The notes under the pieces: model-generated
The model's input: only the letters and a program-made list of their open reading frames with translations
Told to the model about the DNA's origin: nothing
The model's database searches: none
Part shown: positions 7,447 to 14,686 of the stretch, one piece after another
Position numbering within the stretch: position 1 is the stretch's first letter
Layout of the letters: each line of letters starts with the position of its first letter
Program-made: the position numbers and the translations under genes
DNA from: Terriglobales bacterium
Lineage (GTDB): Bacteria > Acidobacteriota > Terriglobia > Terriglobales > Acidobacteriaceae
DNA: 41,017 nucleotides
Assembly (NCBI GenBank): GCA_015655315.1
Contig: JAATFH010000039.1
Location: forward strand, 1-41,017
Direction of reading: 5' to 3'

Positions 7447-8568
7447 TCAGGCGAAGGCGAGAGCGCGAATTTCTTCCTTGCGCACCGTCAGCTGCGTGAT
7501 CAGGTCTTCACGCACCTCAAAGCCCCGTCCAACGCTCTGCGGCACCCCGATTTCTCCCGCAGGCGAGACCGTCACCTCCGGCTCGATGATGTCTTCCTTC
7601 CAGTAGCGCTTCGACGCTGAAACATCGCCTGGCAGCCGGAAGTTCTCCAGCGACGACAGCGCAATATTGTGCGAGCGTCCAATGCCGGTTTCGAGCATTC
7701 CCCCGCACCATACAGGAACGCCGCGCTCCTGCGCCGCATTGTGAACCGCGATTGCCTCGCTGAATCCACCCACGCGACCGTTCTTGATATTGATAATGCG
7801 GCAGGACTCCATTTCAATCGCCGCCAGAGCATCGCGGCGGTTGTGGATCGACTCGTCGAGGCAAATGGCCGTATCCAGCCGTTTTTGCAGAATGGAATGA
7901 AAGTAAAAATCGTCGGACCAGAGTGGCTGCTCAATCATCAGCAGGTTGAATTCGTCGAAGTCGACGAGATGCTCGATATCGTTCATGCGATAAGCGGAGT
8001 TTGCATCGCAGCTCAGCATGATGTCGGGCCAGCGAGAGCGCACGGCCTCAAATATTTTCACGTCCCAACCGGGCTTGCACTTGAGTTTGACTCGCTGATA
8101 TCCCGCCGCCAGCTCTTTCTCGACTTCTGCAATCTGCTTTTCAAGCGTCGGCTGAATGCCGATGGAGACACCGCACGGAATCACCTCACGGATGCCGCCG
8201 AGCAGTTCCGACAGCGCAATACCGCGCATCTGCGCCTCAACGTCCCATACCGCATTTTCGAGCGCTGCCTTGGCCATGCGGTGGCCCCGCACCTGGTGAA
8301 AAATACCAGGACACTTGCCGCCGTGCTCCGGGTCGGCGCTTGCCAGGGCAGGCGCCAGTTCCTGCGCCGAGATCATCCATGCCGTATCGATGGTTTCAGC
8401 ACTGAAATAAGGATGCTCTCCGGCAACGCATTCCCCCCACCCGGTGAAGCCCTCAGCCTTCAGCTCGACCAGCATGATACGGCGCTCGGTGGTTGTTCCA
8501 AAGCTGGTCTGGAAGGGCTGGACCAGCGGCATACGAATTTCACGAAGGACAATAGCGTCAATTTTCAT
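7447..8568 (-). CDS. menC: Enolase-superfamily o-succinylbenzoate synthase / N-succinylamino-acid racemase
   Basis: The 373-aa protein carries the full catalytic set of the MLE-subgroup OSBS/NSAR family: K161-x-K163 (VKLKCKP), metal ligands D188 (SCDAN), E213 (MIEQPL) and D238 (LDES), and the opposing lysine K262 (NIKNGRVGG). OSBS makes o-succinylbenzoate for menaquinone; NSAR racemises N-succinyl amino acids, and many members do both. No other men gene lies nearby. The gene is the third of a tight minus-strand unit, 3 bp after a COG3375-like GNAT gene, which points to the NSAR role. The symbol reflects the family, not a proven pathway. Confidence 0.85.
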   Translation of the reverse strand: MKIDAIVLREIRMPLVQPFQTSFGTTTERRIMLVELKAEGFTGWGECVAGEHPYFSAETIDTAWMISAQELAPALASADPEHGGKCPGIFHQVRGHRMAKAALENAVWDVEAQMRGIALSELLGGIREVIPCGVSIGIQPTLEKQIAEVEKELAAGYQRVKLKCKPGWDVKIFEAVRSRWPDIMLSCDANSAYRMNDIEHLVDFDEFNLLMIEQPLWSDDFYFHSILQKRLDTAICLDESIHNRRDALAAIEMESCRIINIKNGRVGGFSEAIAVHNAAQERGVPVWCGGMLETGIGRSHNIALSSLENFRLPGDVSASKRYWKEDIIEPEVTVSPAGEIGVPQSVGRGFEVREDLITQLTVRKEEIRALAFA

Positions 8569-8571
8569 GCG

Positions 8572-9432
8572 TCAGTCTCTTGGTTGTGGGGACGCCGGCC
8601 CCTGCCAGCGTCCCAGCCCAAAAACTCCGTTACCTTCCGCGTCCGTCCAGAAGTCGATGACCACCAGCCCGCGTGCAAATGCTTCCTCAAATCGCAGGCG
8701 ATTTTCTGTTTGAACAACAATCGCGCGCTGCTGATATTCCACCGACGACTTCCACATGGCGATTTCATGTGGAACCGTGATCGTTTCTTCAATTGTATGT
8801 GGAGTCGCCTGCTCAATATCGGATGTCGCAGAGAGAGCGCCGGACAAGATTGCCTCAACGCGCTCCGACTGCATCCACCACTCGGCGTGCAAACGGTCTG
8901 TAGGCAATCCTCCTTGCAGACGAGATGAGGATACACCATAAAAGTTCGGAGTGTATCTCCGAACTATTGCCCCGAGCCTGTGGATATTGAGAAAAGAATT
9001 TTTTATTTCCAGCGGATCGAAGGTCCACTCCATCAGTTGGAACCCTCGGGAAATCGCATCCTCACGCTGCGCCAGCTTCAGGCGGCGGCCTATTCCCGCG
9101 TTTCTGTACTCGTGCCGGACGGCCAGCATGTGGGAGTGCAGGTAGGGCTGTGGAAAAGTTTCTCCTCGCACCGCCGGAAGGGCCATGGCGAAGCCGACAA
9201 GTCGCTCCGAAGTAGCTGATGCGCCGTCAGTTACGTCAAAAGCACCCAGCACCTGGCCACCGATCTTCCGGGTCACGATAAAGACCCGTCTGGGAATCAC
9301 GTCGCCGTCGGAATAACCCCAGACATCAATCTGCAACTGTACGCAGGCGTCCAGTTCCTCAAATCCCTGGCAGGCCCGTATGAGAACCGTGCGGGCTTGC
9401 GGCGTGATGAAGGTCGAACCGGTTGAACTCAC
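8572..9432 (-). CDS. GNAT-family N-acyltransferase, COG3375-like
   Basis: A GNAT core is visible, with the acyl-CoA pyrophosphate loop in HEYRNAGIGRRLKLAQREDA, preceded by SHMLAV and followed by MEWTFDPLEIKNSFLNIHRLGAIVRRY. The latter is characteristic of the large COG3375 acetyltransferases. The ORF track starts at 9468, but GTG 9432 makes a 4-bp GTGA overlap with the mazG stop and a more usual length (286 aa), so it is preferred. In Geobacillus a GNAT enzyme next to NSAR succinylates D-amino acids; the same pairing here suggests that role by analogy. Confidence 0.8.
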   Translation of the reverse strand: MSSTGSTFITPQARTVLIRACQGFEELDACVQLQIDVWGYSDGDVIPRRVFIVTRKIGGQVLGAFDVTDGASATSERLVGFAMALPAVRGETFPQPYLHSHMLAVRHEYRNAGIGRRLKLAQREDAISRGFQLMEWTFDPLEIKNSFLNIHRLGAIVRRYTPNFYGVSSSRLQGGLPTDRLHAEWWMQSERVEAILSGALSATSDIEQATPHTIEETITVPHEIAMWKSSVEYQQRAIVVQTENRLRFEEAFARGLVVIDFWTDAEGNGVFGLGRWQGPASPQPRD

Positions 9433-10292
9433 TGACCGCCACGCTCCTGCTGCTTCGCCGCTTTCCACAGATTTTCCAGAGATTCAGGAGCCAATTCTTC
9501 GAGTGGCATTTCGCTGGACGCCTCCATCGTGGCGAAGCGGCGGCGGAATCTGGCATTTGTTTCCCGCAGGGCAAATTCGGGATCGACGTGCAGATGCCGC
9601 GCCAGATTCACAGCTGTGAACAGCAGATCTCCGACCTCAGAGGCGACAGCTTCTGCATTCGGCTTTCCTTCAACAGGAGCCAGCTCCGCTTCGAGCTCCC
9701 CGATCTCTTCCTGCAGCTTGTCAAAGAGGCCGCGCACGTCCGGCCAGTCGAAACCCGACTTCGCGGCTTTTGAGCCCAGCTTGGTCGCTTCCAGAAGCGC
9801 GGGAAGCCCTCGCGGCACCGCATCGAGGCGACCGCGCGATTCTTCATCTTTTACTTGAGCATTTTTCTCTAGTCGCTTGATCTGTTCCCAATTACGAAGA
9901 ACCTGTCCGGCATCAATCCCGTTCGTTTCAAGCCCCTCGGCGACATTTCCGGCTGCAGCTGCGGCTTCATCCCCGAAGACATGCGGATGCCGCCGGATGA
10001 GCTTCCGGTTCAGCCCGGCAATGACGTCGGCGATGGTGAAGTCACCCGCTTCCGTCGCCATTTCGGAGTAAAAGAGTACCTGCAGGAGAAGGTCGCCCAG
10101 CTCTTCCTTCAGGTCGGTCCAGTTGCGGCGCTCGATCGCGTCAAAGACCTCATAGGTCTCTTCGAGCGTATATTTGCGGATGGAATCGAATGTCTGCTCG
10201 CGGTCCCAGGGGCATCCGCCGGGTGCGCGCAGACGGGCCATGATGGCCACCGCCTGGGCAAATTCCTCGCCTGCATCTCGCTGGGACGGCAT
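9429..10292 (-). CDS. mazG: Nucleoside triphosphate pyrophosphohydrolase MazG
   Basis: The opening GGCPWDREQTFDSIRKYTLEETYEVFDAI and the following WTDLKEELGDLLLQVLFYS give the two acidic helix motifs (E44-E45 and E63-E64...D67) that bind Mg2+ in all-alpha NTP pyrophosphohydrolases. A second, weaker MazG repeat is present in the C-terminal half (SEVGDLLFTAVNLARHL), as in the two-domain E. coli enzyme. It hydrolyses NTPs and dNTPs to monophosphates and pyrophosphate, thought to clean damaged nucleotides. It is the first gene of the unit mazG-GNAT-menC and divergent from pilD across 67 bp. Confidence 0.93.
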   Translation of the reverse strand: MPSQRDAGEEFAQAVAIMARLRAPGGCPWDREQTFDSIRKYTLEETYEVFDAIERRNWTDLKEELGDLLLQVLFYSEMATEAGDFTIADVIAGLNRKLIRRHPHVFGDEAAAAAGNVAEGLETNGIDAGQVLRNWEQIKRLEKNAQVKDEESRGRLDAVPRGLPALLEATKLGSKAAKSGFDWPDVRGLFDKLQEEIGELEAELAPVEGKPNAEAVASEVGDLLFTAVNLARHLHVDPEFALRETNARFRRRFATMEASSEMPLEELAPESLENLWKAAKQQERGGQ

Positions 10293-10359
10293 GTACTTAC
10301 TCTAAACGATTCCTTCAGGAAATCGCTGCCCCAAGCTGACACGCTCTATACTTCGTCCA

Positions 10360-11139
10360 GTGATCGTGGCTCCGGCAATTTTCTCGGTTCTCTTCGGACT
10401 TGCATTCGGCAGTTTCCTGAATGTCTGCATCTCGCGTCTTCCCCGGCATGAGTCCATCGTGCATCCGGGATCGCGCTGCCCCGCCTGCATGCGGCCCATT
10501 GTCCCGGGAGATAACCTGCCGCTCCTGAGCTGGATCCTGCTCGGTGGACGCTGCCGCAATTGCGGATGGCGAATTCCGTGGCGTTATCCGTTGGTTGAGC
10601 TGGCAATGGCCGCGCTTTTCCTGCTGTCCTGCCTCATTTTTGGCGTCACCGTCGAAGGCGTTGGCGTAGCCATCCTCTGCTTCCTGCTCCTCGGCCTCTC
10701 CGTCATGGATGCCGAAACGATGCTGCTTCCCGATTCCTTTACCCTTCCGGGAATTGCGCTCGGCATCGTCTACTCCGGTTTGCGTGGAGGCTGGCGTGCG
10801 GGGCTTCTCGCATGCGCTTATGCGCTGGCGGCAGCGGCGATCATTCTGCTGATCCGCGGAGCCTACCTTCTGGTGCGAAAGCAGGAAGGCATGGGCCTGG
10901 GCGATGCGAAACTTCTTGCCCTGATAGCCGCATGGCTTGGACCATGGCAGACACTGCTGGCGCTTTTTCTTGGGGTCATCGCGGCAGCGCTTTTTGGTGT
11001 GCTCTGGATGGCGCGGAAGGACCGCTCCGGTTTCCGCAAGCTGCGGCTTCCATTCGGCTCATTTCTTGGCGCGGCAGCGATTTATGTTGTTTTCGAGGGC
11101 GAGCCGATCCTCAAGTGGTACTTTCAGTTCTTCCGGTAA
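10360..11139 (+). CDS. pilD: Prepilin peptidase (A24 leader peptidase/N-methyltransferase)
   Basis: The N-terminal domain has the zinc-type cysteine pairs C40-x2-C43 and C65-x2-C68 (RCPACMRP ... CRNCGW) of bifunctional PilD/GspO enzymes. Catalytic aspartates of the GxGD family are visible in VMDAETMLLPD (~117-125) and GMGLGDAKLL (D182). About seven hydrophobic segments follow. It cleaves type IV pilin or type II secretion pseudopilin leaders at the inner membrane and methylates the new N-terminus. The start is GTG 10360, with GTG 10366 as an alternative. Its 3' end overlaps the convergent DinB-like gene by 29 bp. Confidence 0.93.
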   Translation: MIVAPAIFSVLFGLAFGSFLNVCISRLPRHESIVHPGSRCPACMRPIVPGDNLPLLSWILLGGRCRNCGWRIPWRYPLVELAMAALFLLSCLIFGVTVEGVGVAILCFLLLGLSVMDAETMLLPDSFTLPGIALGIVYSGLRGGWRAGLLACAYALAAAAIILLIRGAYLLVRKQEGMGLGDAKLLALIAAWLGPWQTLLALFLGVIAAALFGVLWMARKDRSGFRKLRLPFGSFLGAAAIYVVFEGEPILKWYFQFFR

Positions 11140-11677
11140 GCTCATGAGGTTCGCGCATATCGGAAACAAGATTGTGAATCTGAACGAGGTGATGCCGGGC
11201 ATGCAGCACATGGAACTCGCGCCATTGATCAGCCGACAACGGACCAAATGCGAAATGCGACGCCATGGGCTGCGTTCCGAATTTTTCAGCACAGCAGCTT
11301 AATTGCGCGTCCATTTTTTCAATTTCAGATTCGAAAAATGACGCGAGTTCCTTACCGCATTGCCCTGGAATGTCACAATTCCCCGGGCTTACTTCCTTGC
11401 GAGCCTTACTTCCCTGCGGAAATCTTCCGGCGCCTATGTACTTTCGCCATAAGACTTCGTGCTCACGCGTGATGGGGGCCTGCGTAGCCCGGCCCTTTTC
11501 CAGGCGCTCGCCGAGCACATCCCTTGTACTGCGATAGCTAAGGACCAGATGTTCGACAATCTGCTGCGCGTTCCATCGACTCGGATCGCTTGCGGGATGG
11601 ACATGCACTTGCTGGGCAGTCAGGCCGTTCAGCGTCTCCGCATAAGACGCAACGATGGAATGGAATACGGGGTGCAA
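11111..11677 (-). CDS. DinB-like four-helix metal-binding domain protein
   Basis: The pattern RWNAQQIVEHLVLSYRSTRDVL near the N-terminus and HVLHARHHLVQIHNLV near the C-terminus supplies the spaced histidines of the DinB/YfiT superfamily. These are four-helix-bundle proteins, often with a divalent metal site and thiol-transferase-like roles. The specific function is unknown. The ORF track starts at TTG 11710; TTG 11677 is preferred because GAGG lies nine bases upstream and the product then begins at the domain edge (HPVFHSIVASYAETL). The gene runs into the end of pilD on the opposite strand. Confidence 0.75.
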   Translation of the reverse strand: MHPVFHSIVASYAETLNGLTAQQVHVHPASDPSRWNAQQIVEHLVLSYRSTRDVLGERLEKGRATQAPITREHEVLWRKYIGAGRFPQGSKARKEVSPGNCDIPGQCGKELASFFESEIEKMDAQLSCCAEKFGTQPMASHFAFGPLSADQWREFHVLHARHHLVQIHNLVSDMREPHELTGRTESTT

Positions 11678-11796
11678 AGGTCGCGTCCTCAGGCGGATTA
11701 AAATCGACAACCTGCCGGGGAAAACCGGAACCGCTCAATGTATCCATCGAGGAAGTCATAAAAAATATAGAGGATGGGTCGATCGGCGCGCCAGTC

Positions 11797-12567
11797 TCAA
11801 TGTTTTGCTGAGGCGTTCAAATCGCGCAGTGCCTTGTGCGCTTCTTTCGCCTTGGGGCCATCCGGCAATGCGGTCAGATACAGCTCGTAGTTTTGCACCG
11901 CCTCGTCTTTGTGGTTCATCCGGCGCGCAGCCTCAGCTAAATAAAACACGGCATCGGGATTTTCAGGATCAGCCAGAGTCGCCTCCTTGAAACGAGCGTA
12001 GGCTCCCTTATAATCCTCACGGTTCAGGTAGAACTGCCCAATGTGCACGTCATCGGCGGCCAGCTTGGGATTGTGAACCAAGCCGCCGGCACCGTCGGAA
12101 AGGCGGCTGTCGCGGTCGCCCTCAAGGTCGAGCGAATCGAGTTTGTCGCGACTGGAGCTTTCCCCCGACGCCGCAGGAGCCGTCTTCGCTGCGTCGGCAT
12201 CGCGAGCCCTCGCTTCAGCGGCTGCTTTTTCTGAAACGTCCGAGGGAAACGGATTGTCGTCGGCGGTGGATTTCTTTGGCTGCTGCTGCGCGGAATCCTG
12301 TGTGGATGGCGGCGGCACAGCGGGAGTATCGCTTCCCTGCGTTGCCGGCGGACAGGTACTGCTCGTCTTCCACGGGCCTTTCGATCCATGGGAAGCCTGA
12401 GCGCCGCAATTCTTAGCCGGTTGCGTCGACGGTGCCTGCGGAGGAGGTGGTGGCGGAGCGTAAGGATCGGATGCAGGCTGTTGCTGTTGTGCAAAGATTG
12501 CCGGACCGCACAAGAGTAAAGCAAGAACCGGAATCGGAATCAGCCGCCGCACAAAAAATCCCCTCAC
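11797..12567 (-). CDS. Exported TPR-repeat protein
   Basis: A signal peptide (MRGFFVRRLIPIPVLALLLCGPAIFAQ) precedes a ~130-residue low-complexity Pro/Gln/Ser/Ala-rich region. It ends in a TPR pair: IGQFYLNREDYKGAYARFKEATLADPENPDAVFYLAEAARRMNHKDEAVQNYELYL. The layout is typical of acidobacterial periplasmic TPR proteins thought to be scaffolds, possibly near the outer membrane. No enzymatic domain is seen. It stands alone on the minus strand between the DinB-like and GNAT genes; the 86-bp gap on its 3' side shows no clear terminator. Confidence 0.8.
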   Translation of the reverse strand: MRGFFVRRLIPIPVLALLLCGPAIFAQQQQPASDPYAPPPPPPQAPSTQPAKNCGAQASHGSKGPWKTSSTCPPATQGSDTPAVPPPSTQDSAQQQPKKSTADDNPFPSDVSEKAAAEARARDADAAKTAPAASGESSSRDKLDSLDLEGDRDSRLSDGAGGLVHNPKLAADDVHIGQFYLNREDYKGAYARFKEATLADPENPDAVFYLAEAARRMNHKDEAVQNYELYLTALPDGPKAKEAHKALRDLNASAKH

Positions 12568-12621
12568 TTACTACTGTAGACGCGAAATGCAGTCAAAAGA
12601 ATCGGATAAAATCTGGCGCGC

Positions 12622-13101
12622 CTACAGGAGTTGCTCCATAAAAACATCCGCCCTCTTATAAGGAGACGGCTCCAGCAGCGATGGATCGATCTGCCTGAAC
12701 CCCAACGATTCGTAGACGTGGATAGCGTTCTGCAAACTGCTGTTCGTTTCCAGCGTGAGCTTCCGCGCGCCCAGAGCTCGCGCTGCTTCGACGACGTGCG
12801 CCAGCATGGCCTTGCCGATGCCCTGGTTGCGCTGGGATTCATTCACCGCCATCTTGGCGACTTCATAGGAGCCGGGACCATTCGCGATCAGCGCGCAGCA
12901 GCCGACGATGTCCTCCTCCAGTGTCGCGAAATAAATATGTCCGCCGGGATTGAGAATGTATTTCTCCGGCTCGTTCAGGGTGAGACGGTCCTTCTCTTCC
13001 AGAACAAAGTATTTCGCAATCCACTGCTCGTTCAGAATGCGAAATGCTTCTTCATCGCCGGCGCGGAACTCCCGGAAGGTAATTTGCATAGTGGCCTGCA
13101 T
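12622..13101 (-). CDS. GNAT family N-acetyltransferase
   Basis: The 159-aa product has the GNAT acetyl-CoA signature: VAKMAVNESQRNQGIGKAMLAHVVEAARALGARKLTLETNS, followed by NAIHVYESLGFRQID. The ORF track extends to 13326, which would overlap the divergent LysR gene. ATG 13101 instead has AAGGAG five to six bases upstream and gives a standard single-domain length, so it is used. The acceptor substrate is unknown. The divergent LysR gene 75 bp away is its probable regulator, by the usual LysR-target arrangement. Confidence 0.9.
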   Translation of the reverse strand: MQATMQITFREFRAGDEEAFRILNEQWIAKYFVLEEKDRLTLNEPEKYILNPGGHIYFATLEEDIVGCCALIANGPGSYEVAKMAVNESQRNQGIGKAMLAHVVEAARALGARKLTLETNSSLQNAIHVYESLGFRQIDPSLLEPSPYKRADVFMEQLL

Positions 13102-13146
13102 CTTGTCTCCTTCATTGTTATCTAGCCGCATTGTGAATAAGATGTC

Positions 13147-13156
13147 CAATATATTG
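13147..13156. promoter_or_regulatory. Palindrome CAATATATTG, possible LysR operator
   Basis: A perfect 10-bp palindrome lies in the 75-bp space between the divergent GNAT and LysR genes, 20 bp before the LysR ATG. It sits beside a wider ATTG-N13-CAAT dyad (13129-13149 region). LysR regulators usually bind such dyads between themselves and a divergent target. A palindrome this AT-rich and short could be coincidental. Confidence 0.25.
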
Positions 13157-13176
13157 TTCGTCTCTATTAAGACTTT

Positions 13177-14076
13177 ATGGATATAGCTGACATCGAACTG
13201 CGACATCTTCGATACTTTGTGGCCGTAGCCGAAGAGCTGCACTTCGGTCGAGCGGCCCAGCGGCTGCACATGGCGCAGCCGCCGCTCTCGCAGCAGATTC
13301 GCAAACTGGAAGAGGCCGTCGGGCATCCGCTGCTTCTGCGCACCTCGCGCCAGGTGCGATTGACCGCTGCGGGAGAAGAGCTATTGAAACGCGCGCAGCA
13401 GACGCTGCGTAAAGTCGCGGAAGACGTGCACAACACGCGGCGCATCGGACGCGGCGAGGTGGGTACGCTCACGATTGGCTTCATCGCGTCGGCCATGCTG
13501 ACGGTGCTGCCTCGCATGTTGAGCGAATACCGTAAGCGGTTTCCCGAAGTTGAGTTACGCCTGCGAGAGTTCTATACCAGCGCCCTGCTGGGTGCGCTGC
13601 GGGACGGGACGGTGGATATCGGATTTACACGCGACGCCGGGAAAGAAGACAGGCTGCATACCGAGACGCTGCTTCCCGAACCCTATATCGCCGTCGTAAG
13701 CGCACAGCATCCCCTGGCCGATAGAAGATCGATTCCTATTGCGGAGCTGCGAACCGAGCCGTTCGTCCTCTTTTCGCCGGAGGTTGGTCAGAATGCATGG
13801 GAGAAGGTCATGCGCCTCTGCCAGCAGGACGGCTTCCGGCCCAGGATTGTGCAGGAAGCCCCACACTGGCTGACCATTATGCGGCTCGTGGGTACGGGGC
13901 TTGGCGTCACGATCGCTCCGGCCTGCGTGGAAAGAATTGCCGATGCAGAAGTGCGCTGCATCCGGCTACGGAATGCGAAGATCCTGAGCCATCTTGAGCT
14001 GGCGTATCGCGCAGAAGTATTGACGGAACTTGAAGAGACTTTTCTTACGCTGGCCAGAAGGACTTTCCGGCAGTGA
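13177..14076 (+). CDS. LysR family transcriptional regulator
   Basis: The winged helix-turn-helix lies at residues ~7-66 (LRHLRYFVAVAEELHFGRAAQRLHMAQPPLSQQIRKLEEAVG), the classic LysR opening. The periplasmic-binding-protein-like effector domain follows from ~93 (GTLTIGFIASAMLTVLPRMLSEYRKRFP). At 299 aa it is full length. The effector domain resembles the BenM/CatM/CbnR aromatic-type group in layout, but the ligand cannot be assigned. No strong ribosome site precedes the ATG. It is divergent from the GNAT gene, its most likely target, and probably represses its own transcription. Confidence 0.93.
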   Translation: MDIADIELRHLRYFVAVAEELHFGRAAQRLHMAQPPLSQQIRKLEEAVGHPLLLRTSRQVRLTAAGEELLKRAQQTLRKVAEDVHNTRRIGRGEVGTLTIGFIASAMLTVLPRMLSEYRKRFPEVELRLREFYTSALLGALRDGTVDIGFTRDAGKEDRLHTETLLPEPYIAVVSAQHPLADRRSIPIAELRTEPFVLFSPEVGQNAWEKVMRLCQQDGFRPRIVQEAPHWLTIMRLVGTGLGVTIAPACVERIADAEVRCIRLRNAKILSHLELAYRAEVLTELEETFLTLARRTFRQ

Positions 14077-14135
14077 CGTCTTGTTTCCGCAGCCGCGCCA
14101 GCACAGATTGAGATATACTCTGCTGAATCCCTATC

Positions 14136-14600
14136 ATGAGTTTGATTATTCGTTCCTCTGTCATTCATGCAGCCGGCTGCTACACGACTGCACCGATCAA
14201 GAAGGGTACGCGCATCGCCGAATACACCGGGCCGCGTATCACCAAGGAAGAAGCCGACGAAAAATATCAGGACTCGCCCACGACGTATCTATTCGGCCTG
14301 GGGGACGGCTCGCAAGTGATCGACGGCCACGGCACGGCGATGTTCGTCAACCATTCGTGCGATCCGAATTGCGAGACCGCTGAGGTCCGAGGCCGCGTAT
14401 GGGTTACGGCTATCCGTGACATCGCCGCCGACGAAGAGCTGACCTACGACTACAACCTTTACGACGGCGAAGACGACGACGCCACCTGCAATTGCGGTTC
14501 GGCAAATTGCCGCAAGACGATGTACTCGGAAGAGGAAGTGAAAAAGCGCGTGCGCGCTGCCAGAAGAAAAAGTACGAACAAGACTGCAGGACGTAAGTAG
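14136..14600 (+). CDS. SET-domain protein lysine methyltransferase
   Basis: The 154-aa protein is essentially a bare SET domain. It has GCYTTAPIKKGTRIAEYTG at the start, the pseudoknot motif NHSCDPNC at 72-79, the catalytic EELTYDYN at 100-107, and a post-SET zinc motif C-x-C-x4-C at 118-125 (CNCGSANC). The canonical catalytic and cofactor residues are all present. SET enzymes transfer methyl from SAM to protein lysines. Bacterial homologues exist, for example in Chlamydia, but their targets are mostly unknown. The tail (RVRAARRKSTNKTAGRK) is very basic. It ends 40 bp before a strong terminator shared with the TonB receptor gene. Confidence 0.92.
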   Translation: MSLIIRSSVIHAAGCYTTAPIKKGTRIAEYTGPRITKEEADEKYQDSPTTYLFGLGDGSQVIDGHGTAMFVNHSCDPNCETAEVRGRVWVTAIRDIAADEELTYDYNLYDGEDDDATCNCGSANCRKTMYSEEEVKKRVRAARRKSTNKTAGRK

Positions 14601-14639
14601 TACAGCCGACCCGCCAAGATTTCCAGTTCGCCAGAAAAA

Positions 14640-14673
14640 ATAAAAGCGGAGAGCAATTGCTCTCCGCTTTTAT
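14640..14673. terminator. Bidirectional Rho-independent terminator
   Basis: ATAAAAGCGGAGAGC (14640-14654) is the exact reverse complement of GCTCTCCGCTTTTAT (14659-14673), with AATT between. This gives a 15-bp stem flanked by A-rich sequence on one side and T-rich on the other, so both strands show stem plus T run. It lies between the convergent SET gene and the TonB receptor gene. Confidence 0.9.
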
Positions 14674-14686
14674 TTGTAGTGAAGAA

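Noticed and set aside
7669-8928. 419-aa plus-strand ORF
   Set aside because: It lies antisense to the well-supported menC and GNAT genes, whose catalytic motifs are complete. The plus-strand translation has no recognisable domain and low-complexity composition.
13102-13326. N-terminal extension of the GNAT ORF to 13326
   Set aside because: It would overlap the divergent LysR coding region and bypass a strong AAGGAG-ATG at 13101.
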